Origin: Paracoccaceae bacterium
GTDB taxonomy: Bacteria > Pseudomonadota > Alphaproteobacteria > Rhodobacterales > Rhodobacteraceae
DNA length: 11,645 nt
NCBI GenBank assembly: GCA_015485375.1
Contig: WFTU01000048.1
Location: forward strand, 1-11,645
Direction: 5' to 3'
The notes under the pieces are model-generated. The model saw only the letters and a list, made by a program, of their open reading frames with translations. It was not told the DNA's origin and did not search any database. The translations under genes were made by a program, and so were the position numbers. How positions within the stretch are numbered: the stretch's first letter is position 1; each line of letters begins with the position of its first letter. Shown one piece after another: positions 7,753 through 11,645 of the stretch.

Positions 7753-8466
7753 TTATTCTGTCGCGTCTGCCGCGCGCGGCACGACGGCACCGAACTGGCG
7801 GGTCCGCGAACGGAAATTGACCAGCGTAGCTTCGTAGACTTCCGGGGTGAAATCCGGCCAGCTTTCCTTGATGAAAGCGAATTCGGAATAGGCGCTCTGC
7901 CACGTCATGAAATTCGACAGGCGCAATTCGCCAGCGGTGCGGATAATCAGGTCCGGGTCGCACTGCCCCCTGGTATCCAGAGCGTCGGAAATAGTGTCTT
8001 CGCCGATGTCCTGAATGGCCGTCTCGCCGGTCGAGACCTGCCGCGCGATGGTCCGTATGGCCCGCACCAGCTCGTCGCGTCCGCCGTAGTTGATGGCAAT
8101 GTTCAGGTTCAACAGCGTGTTGTCTTTGGTCAAATCCGTCAGAAAATCCATCTGTTTGCGAATATCCGCGGCCAAGGGTGTCGGATCACCAAAGAAGCGG
8201 ACCCTGACGTTTTTCTCGTTCAGTTCCAGCAGGTGATTTTGCAGATAGCCGCGAAACAGCTTCATCAGGCCTTCGACCTCGTGCGCTGCCCGTTTCCAGT
8301 TCTCGGTGGAAAACGCATAAAGCGTGAGCGTATCCACGCCCAGATCGGGGCTGGCCTTGACGATATCCTTCACACGGTTTGCACCACGTTTGTGCCCGAT
8401 CAGGCGCGGCATGCCGCGTTTGGCTGCCCAGCGGCCATTGCCGTCCATAATTATCCCAACATGCAC
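7753..8466 (-). CDS. uppS: Polyprenyl diphosphate synthase, cis-prenyltransferase (UppS family)
   Basis: The 237-residue enzyme has all five conserved regions: IMDGNGRWA with catalytic Asp8, GHKRGANRV, LYAFSTENWKR, NYGGRDEL, and DLIIRTAGELRLSNF...AYSEF with Arg176, Arg182 and Glu195. All four residues are offset by exactly 18 from E. coli UppS (D26, R194, R200, E213). The family condenses isopentenyl diphosphate onto farnesyl diphosphate to make the C55 carrier used by peptidoglycan and polysaccharide pathways. Chain length is not provable here. The start is GTG: AGGGGA (8473-8478) sits six bases upstream and an in-frame TGA at 8485-8487 rules out a longer N-terminus. Neighbours are membrane glycosyltransferases rather than frr, cdsA, dxr or rseP, so this may be a second copy. 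Confidence 0.93.
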   Translation of the reverse strand: MHVGIIMDGNGRWAAKRGMPRLIGHKRGANRVKDIVKASPDLGVDTLTLYAFSTENWKRAAHEVEGLMKLFRGYLQNHLLELNEKNVRVRFFGDPTPLAADIRKQMDFLTDLTKDNTLLNLNIAINYGGRDELVRAIRTIARQVSTGETAIQDIGEDTISDALDTRGQCDPDLIIRTAGELRLSNFMTWQSAYSEFAFIKESWPDFTPEVYEATLVNFRSRTRQFGAVVPRAADATE

Positions 8467-8565
8467 TTCGCGTCCCCTTTCGGATCACATACTGCCCGCT
8501 GCAAGCGGATACTCTTATATCGCGACAAATTCAACAAGCGCGTGCAGATAACGGAGGCTATCCGC
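8467..8565 (-). promoter_or_regulatory. Spacer between GT39-A and uppS, possible internal promoter
   Basis: These 99 bases hold the strong uppS Shine-Dalgarno AGGGGA. A TATAAG (8514-8519, minus strand) matches five of six -10 consensus positions but has no acceptable -35. A 7-bp inverted repeat (GCGGATA 8505-8511, TATCCGC 8559-8565) spans the spacer. An internal promoter for uppS-GT39-B is possible but weakly supported. No small ORF or terminator was recognised. Confidence 0.25.
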
Positions 8566-10077
8566 CTATTCATCCTGCGCGGGAGTATAGTTCCGGCCAA
8601 GATAGATTGTATACTCTGCCACCTTCATACCGAAGGGCGTGATGTCGAGTTTCTCCAGTTCCTCGATACTGTCGAAGCGTTCGGTAATTACATCGGCCAT
8701 TGGATACAGCGGTTCTGTCAGGATAATGGCACTCTGTCCCGCACGGTTGTTTTCCTCGATCCAGTAGCTGAACTGACTCTGGCGGGTAGCGATAACCTCG
8801 ACATTCGGGTCGTTGATTGTGAATGCCAGAATGGAGCCGGTGCGATAATCCGATGTCGCCAGAAATTCCGCGCCGGTTTTTTCCTGCCAAGCCAGAACTT
8901 TCTCGGAGATTTCCGGCCAGCCCCGAGCCACTCCGGGCAGATAACCGGATGTGCCGTTGAAGGCAAAAACCGGAACGATAACGAAGTTGACGGTGAACAG
9001 CGTGGTGACGACCGCCCCGTAAACCAAATGCGCGACCAGATGCCAACGACGCTGGAAGTAGGCAAACAGAAAAGGGAACAGAGGCACATAGGCGACAATG
9101 ATCCAATAGCTGTTGATGACTGTCAGGGAGGCCAGCACCAGGGCAAAGCCGACGACCACAATCAGGGTTCCCGCCGCAATCGGGCGCAACGCCCCAAGCC
9201 ATTCCGGCACATCCCTTGAACTGAAGAAAAACCGGCCGATTGCCGCTATCAACAACGGGCCGACAAACAACATCACGGTAAGGATGAGCACCTGCACATA
9301 AAATGCCCACCGACCCAGCGATACATCCCCGAAGGCCAGCCGGTCGGACAGGTTATACTGGAAAGACGCATCGCCGTTTGCCTGATTCCACAGGAAAACC
9401 GGCGTCAGGCAAGCCAGCATGACAAGCGCGGCCAGATAGAGGTGCGGTGAGCGCAACATCGGGCGCAGGCGCTTGCTGAACAAAATCGCCATGAAAATGC
9501 CGATTGCGAACAAAACCGCATTGTATTTTGTCAGCCCCGCAAAGCCGATCAATAGCGCCGCACCATAGAGCGTTGTTTTCCGGATCGTTCCGTTCGCCAG
9601 AAATCTTTCGAAGGTAAGCGCGGTCAGAATTGTTGCCAGGGACAGAAGCGCGATCAACAGATGATCGTGGAATACAATTTCGAGCAACACAAAGAACAGC
9701 GGAGTCGCGAATACAACCAGCACCGCGGGAAGGGCATCGAATTCCAGGCGCGTTCCCCGCGCCCGATTGGACCACCACCGGATCGTCCAGATAACAACGG
9801 CGGAACTCAGAAGTGTTGGCGCGCGCAGGGCAAACAGGCTGTGCCCGAAGATTTTTGTGGAAACGGCGATCATCCACGCCTGAAGCGGAGGATGGTCATA
9901 ATACGACAATGCCGGATGCTTTGCCCAAAGCCAGTAATACCCTTCGTCCGGCAGGGGTGCGGCGAAAAACATGTAGGCGATCCTGTCGATCACAAGGATG
10001 CCGAGGATGGTGAACAAAAACCACTTCGGGAGCTTTAATCGCTCTGAAGGCGGCGTGTGTGCGGCAGAAGTCGTCAA
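8566..10077 (-). CDS. Glycosyltransferase family 39 (PMT_2/ArnT-like) integral membrane protein, GT39-A
   Basis: The 503-residue paralogue of GT39-B shares the layout: a short N-terminal tail, a first membrane helix (about 18-40), PLPDEGYYWLW with Asp44-Glu45, then ALSYYDHPPLQAWM (56-69). Many hydrophobic helices follow, with shared blocks LTKYNA, SPHLYLA and FQYNLSDR, and a soluble C-terminal region ending in YLGRNYTPA. It is expected to transfer a sugar from a polyprenyl-phosphate donor on the external side of the inner membrane. The substrate is unknown. The start is uncertain: the first usable codon is TTG at 10077, just after an in-frame TAA at 10084-10086. Only a GGGA nine bases upstream could act as ribosome binding site. 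The next Met lies after the first helix and would remove it. It leads the three-gene block and lies 75 bases downstream of selO. Confidence 0.88.
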   Translation of the reverse strand: MTTSAAHTPPSERLKLPKWFLFTILGILVIDRIAYMFFAAPLPDEGYYWLWAKHPALSYYDHPPLQAWMIAVSTKIFGHSLFALRAPTLLSSAVVIWTIRWWSNRARGTRLEFDALPAVLVVFATPLFFVLLEIVFHDHLLIALLSLATILTALTFERFLANGTIRKTTLYGAALLIGFAGLTKYNAVLFAIGIFMAILFSKRLRPMLRSPHLYLAALVMLACLTPVFLWNQANGDASFQYNLSDRLAFGDVSLGRWAFYVQVLILTVMLFVGPLLIAAIGRFFFSSRDVPEWLGALRPIAAGTLIVVVGFALVLASLTVINSYWIIVAYVPLFPFLFAYFQRRWHLVAHLVYGAVVTTLFTVNFVIVPVFAFNGTSGYLPGVARGWPEISEKVLAWQEKTGAEFLATSDYRTGSILAFTINDPNVEVIATRQSQFSYWIEENNRAGQSAIILTEPLYPMADVITERFDSIEELEKLDITPFGMKVAEYTIYLGRNYTPAQDE

Positions 10078-10087
10078 AATAAATTAT

Positions 10088-10119
10088 CCCGATATCTTCA
10101 AACTCAATATATTATCGGG
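10088..10119. promoter_or_regulatory. Perfect 7-bp inverted repeat upstream of GT39-A
   Basis: CCCGATA (10088-10094) and TATCGGG (10113-10119) flank an 18-base A+T-rich centre, immediately before the GT39-A start and within the only sizeable gap ahead of the block. The centre includes a TAATAT that could be a -10 box on the minus strand. It could be an operator for the glycosyltransferase operon or an RNA hairpin near the start site. No regulator family was recognised. Confidence 0.35.
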
Positions 10120-10133
10120 CCACGGGCGACCAG

Positions 10134-10154
10134 AAAAAACGCGATTTCCCCGTT
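10134..10154 (-). terminator. Weak candidate terminator after selO
   Basis: On the minus strand AACG/CGTT forms a 4-bp stem with a 9-base loop, overlapping the selO stop codon and followed by a run of T (part of six consecutive T residues). The T-run fits an intrinsic terminator but the stem is too short for confidence. If inactive, selO transcripts could continue into GT39-A. Confidence 0.25.
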
Positions 10155-11571
10155 ATGTTCCGCAAAACGTCGCCTGAACCACTTCTTCCGGCTTTGGCGG
10201 GTTCTCGTAATCGGTGAATTCGTCCCGCGCCTCGAACGGGCGAGTCAACACCTCCGTCAACCTCTCGAACGGCGCATAATCGCCGCGCTCCGCCGCCTCG
10301 ATCATTTTCTCCATCCGGTGGTTGCGCGGGATATATACCGGATTGACAGCGCGCATCACCGCCGCGTCCGGCCCTAGTTGCAGCCAACGTTTCAACCACT
10401 CATCGAAGGCCTCGGGATGCGCAAACAGCGTTCGGACGGGTTCCACATCGCCTCCGTCAACCATCCGGGTCAGGCGTCGAAAGAACAGGGTGAAATCGAC
10501 CCCATTGTTCGCCATATCGGTCAACAAGTCCGAAACCAGCGCCTTCTCGACCGTTTCCAGTCCCAGCTTCCGCGCAAACCCTGCGTGATAGGCCTCCGAA
10601 AACAGCACCGGAAACCGGTCCAGCACGGCCTGCGCCGTCTCGCGCGCCTTGTCCGCGTCACGATCCACCAGCGTCAGCAGCGTGCTGCCGAGCTGCGCGA
10701 GGTTCCAGTGCGCGATCTGCGGCTGGTTCCCCCAGGCATAGCGCCCCTGCCGGTCGATGGAGCTGAACACCGTATCGGGGTGGAACGTATCCATGAAGGC
10801 ACATGGACCGTAATCAATCGTCTCGCCGGCGATCGACATGTTGTCCGTGTTCATCACGCCGTGGATAAACCCGACCTGCATCCAGCGGGCCACCAGCTTC
10901 GCCTGCCGTTGTATCACCGCCTCCAGAAACGCCAAAGCGGGGTTCGCGGCTGCGGCCGCTTCGGGATAGTGCCGCGCGATGGTATATTCGAGCAGGCGTT
11001 TCAGCGACTCCGTATCGCGCCGCGCAAAATGGAACTGGAAGGTGCCGACGCGGATATGACTTTCGGCCACGCGGGTCAGCACCGCACCGAGCAGTAACCC
11101 CTCGCGCCGCACCAGATCGCCGGTCGTTACCGCCGCCAGCGCCCGCGTGGTCGGAATGCCGAGCGCCGCCATCGCCTCGCTCATCACATATTCCCGCAAC
11201 ACCGGCCCGATCACCGCACGCCCGTCGCCATTGCGCGAAAACACCGTGCGCCCCGAGCCTTTGAGCTGGATGTCGCGCCGCACCCCGTCCGGCCCGACCA
11301 CCTCGCCCAGCAGCACCGCGCGCCCGTCGCCGAGCTGCGGAACGAACCCGCCGAACTGGTGCCCGGCATAGGCGGTTGCTACCGGGTCCGCCCCTTCCGG
11401 CACCTTATTGCCCGCCAGCACATCCACTGTCAGATCCGCCGGATCAATCCCGATCTCGCGCGCCAGTCCCTCGTTCAGCTTCACCAGCCTCGGCTCCGGC
11501 ACACGCGCCGGCTCCTGCGGCGCATGGAACTGCGGTGGCAGCGCTGCGAAACTGTTGTCGAGGCGGATCAT
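10153..11571 (-). CDS. selO: Protein adenylyltransferase SelO (YdiU family)
   Basis: The 472-residue protein is near the length of E. coli SelO (478). It shows ATAYAGHQFGGFVPQLGDGRA (65-85, the family signature), QLKGSG with Lys104, SRNGDGRAVIGPVLREY, IHGVMNTDNMSI with Asp243/Asn244, and TIDYGP with Asp253. These are the pseudokinase-fold residues that bind ATP in flipped orientation and transfer AMP to Ser, Thr or Tyr of target proteins. SelO has been linked to redox responses. It ends FCGT, with Cys470 third from the end, the position of selenocysteine in animal SelO and of cysteine in bacterial CSS tails. ATG at 11571 has GGAG eight bases upstream and overlaps the stop of the preceding gene as ATGA, implying co-transcription and translational coupling. 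Confidence 0.95.
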   Translation of the reverse strand: MIRLDNSFAALPPQFHAPQEPARVPEPRLVKLNEGLAREIGIDPADLTVDVLAGNKVPEGADPVATAYAGHQFGGFVPQLGDGRAVLLGEVVGPDGVRRDIQLKGSGRTVFSRNGDGRAVIGPVLREYVMSEAMAALGIPTTRALAAVTTGDLVRREGLLLGAVLTRVAESHIRVGTFQFHFARRDTESLKRLLEYTIARHYPEAAAAANPALAFLEAVIQRQAKLVARWMQVGFIHGVMNTDNMSIAGETIDYGPCAFMDTFHPDTVFSSIDRQGRYAWGNQPQIAHWNLAQLGSTLLTLVDRDADKARETAQAVLDRFPVLFSEAYHAGFARKLGLETVEKALVSDLLTDMANNGVDFTLFFRRLTRMVDGGDVEPVRTLFAHPEAFDEWLKRWLQLGPDAAVMRAVNPVYIPRNHRMEKMIEAAERGDYAPFERLTEVLTRPFEARDEFTDYENPPKPEEVVQATFCGT

Positions 11572-11645
11572 GCCCGATACTCCGGCAGCACTTCCGGCAA
11601 CGGTGTGATCTCCGACATCGGGATGGAGACGGAACCGTACTGCAC
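11568..11645 (-). CDS. C-terminal 25 codons of an unidentified gene upstream of selO
   Basis: Reading the minus strand from the right edge gives an open frame ending PMSEITPLPEVLPEYRA and a TGA that overlaps the selO ATG as ATGA. Such an overlap, the lack of any other selO leader, and the protein-like Pro/Glu-rich tail support a real gene end. The tail is too short to recognise a family, and no function is proposed. The selO Shine-Dalgarno (GGAG, 11580-11583) lies within this coding tail. Confidence 0.6.
   Translation of the reverse strand: MQYGSVSIPMSEITPLPEVLPEYRA

Noticed and set aside
7745..7963. N-terminal extension of GT39-B by 73 residues into uppS
   Set aside because: The extension overlaps conserved UppS coding sequence, reads as Arg-rich nonsense and is absent from the paralogue; the ATG at 7744 fits the family.
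7705..9219. A 504-codon open frame on the + strand, antisense to uppS and GT39-A
   Set aside because: It mirrors well-supported coding frames, has no recognisable domain and is rich in Gln, Arg and His as antisense shadows usually are.
1..11645. CRISPR arrays, IS elements, phage or toxin-antitoxin genes
   Set aside because: No spaced repeat arrays, transposase motifs or small gene pairs were seen on either strand.

Overview
The window reads as ordinary alphaproteobacterial chromosome, most likely from the Rhodobacterales. The main reasons are a long PutA without a DNA-binding domain, divergent from an Lrp-type PutR as described in Rhodobacter capsulatus, the style of the tRNA-Met gene, and G+C-rich coding sequence (hand-counted 60-base lines of putA and selO reach about 68%). 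No transposase, integrase, CRISPR array or phage gene was seen. Coding density is high and no gene-free stretch exceeds 300 bases.

Layout, left to right. (1) The 3' part of an M3-family zinc metallopeptidase gene (Dcp/oligopeptidase A type, + strand, cut by the left edge) is followed by yaaA (+), a peroxide-stress/iron-homeostasis protein. A small hairpin covers the yaaA ribosome binding site. (2) A tRNA with anticodon CAT (- strand) has a clear promoter of its own and lies between the convergent ends of yaaA and putA. (3) putA (-) encodes a 1150-residue bifunctional proline dehydrogenase/glutamate-semialdehyde dehydrogenase. putR (+) diverges from it across 140 bases that contain two Lrp-like dyads spaced 42 bases apart. 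Together these form a self-contained proline-catabolism module. (4) A three-gene block on the - strand runs in the order GT39-A, a cis-prenyltransferase (UppS family), GT39-B. The two glycosyltransferases are clear paralogues with many transmembrane segments, and the enzyme class that makes their polyprenyl carrier sits between them. This is the most unusual part of the window. (5) selO (-), a protein AMPylator with an invariant-type cysteine three residues from its end, overlaps by ATGA with the last 25 codons of an unidentified gene that runs off the right edge.

The catabolic and stress genes are standard. The GT39-uppS-GT39 block could be a dedicated lipid-carrier plus glycosyl-transfer unit for a surface glycoconjugate. 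That is an inference from gene order, and nothing in the window names the sugar or the acceptor.
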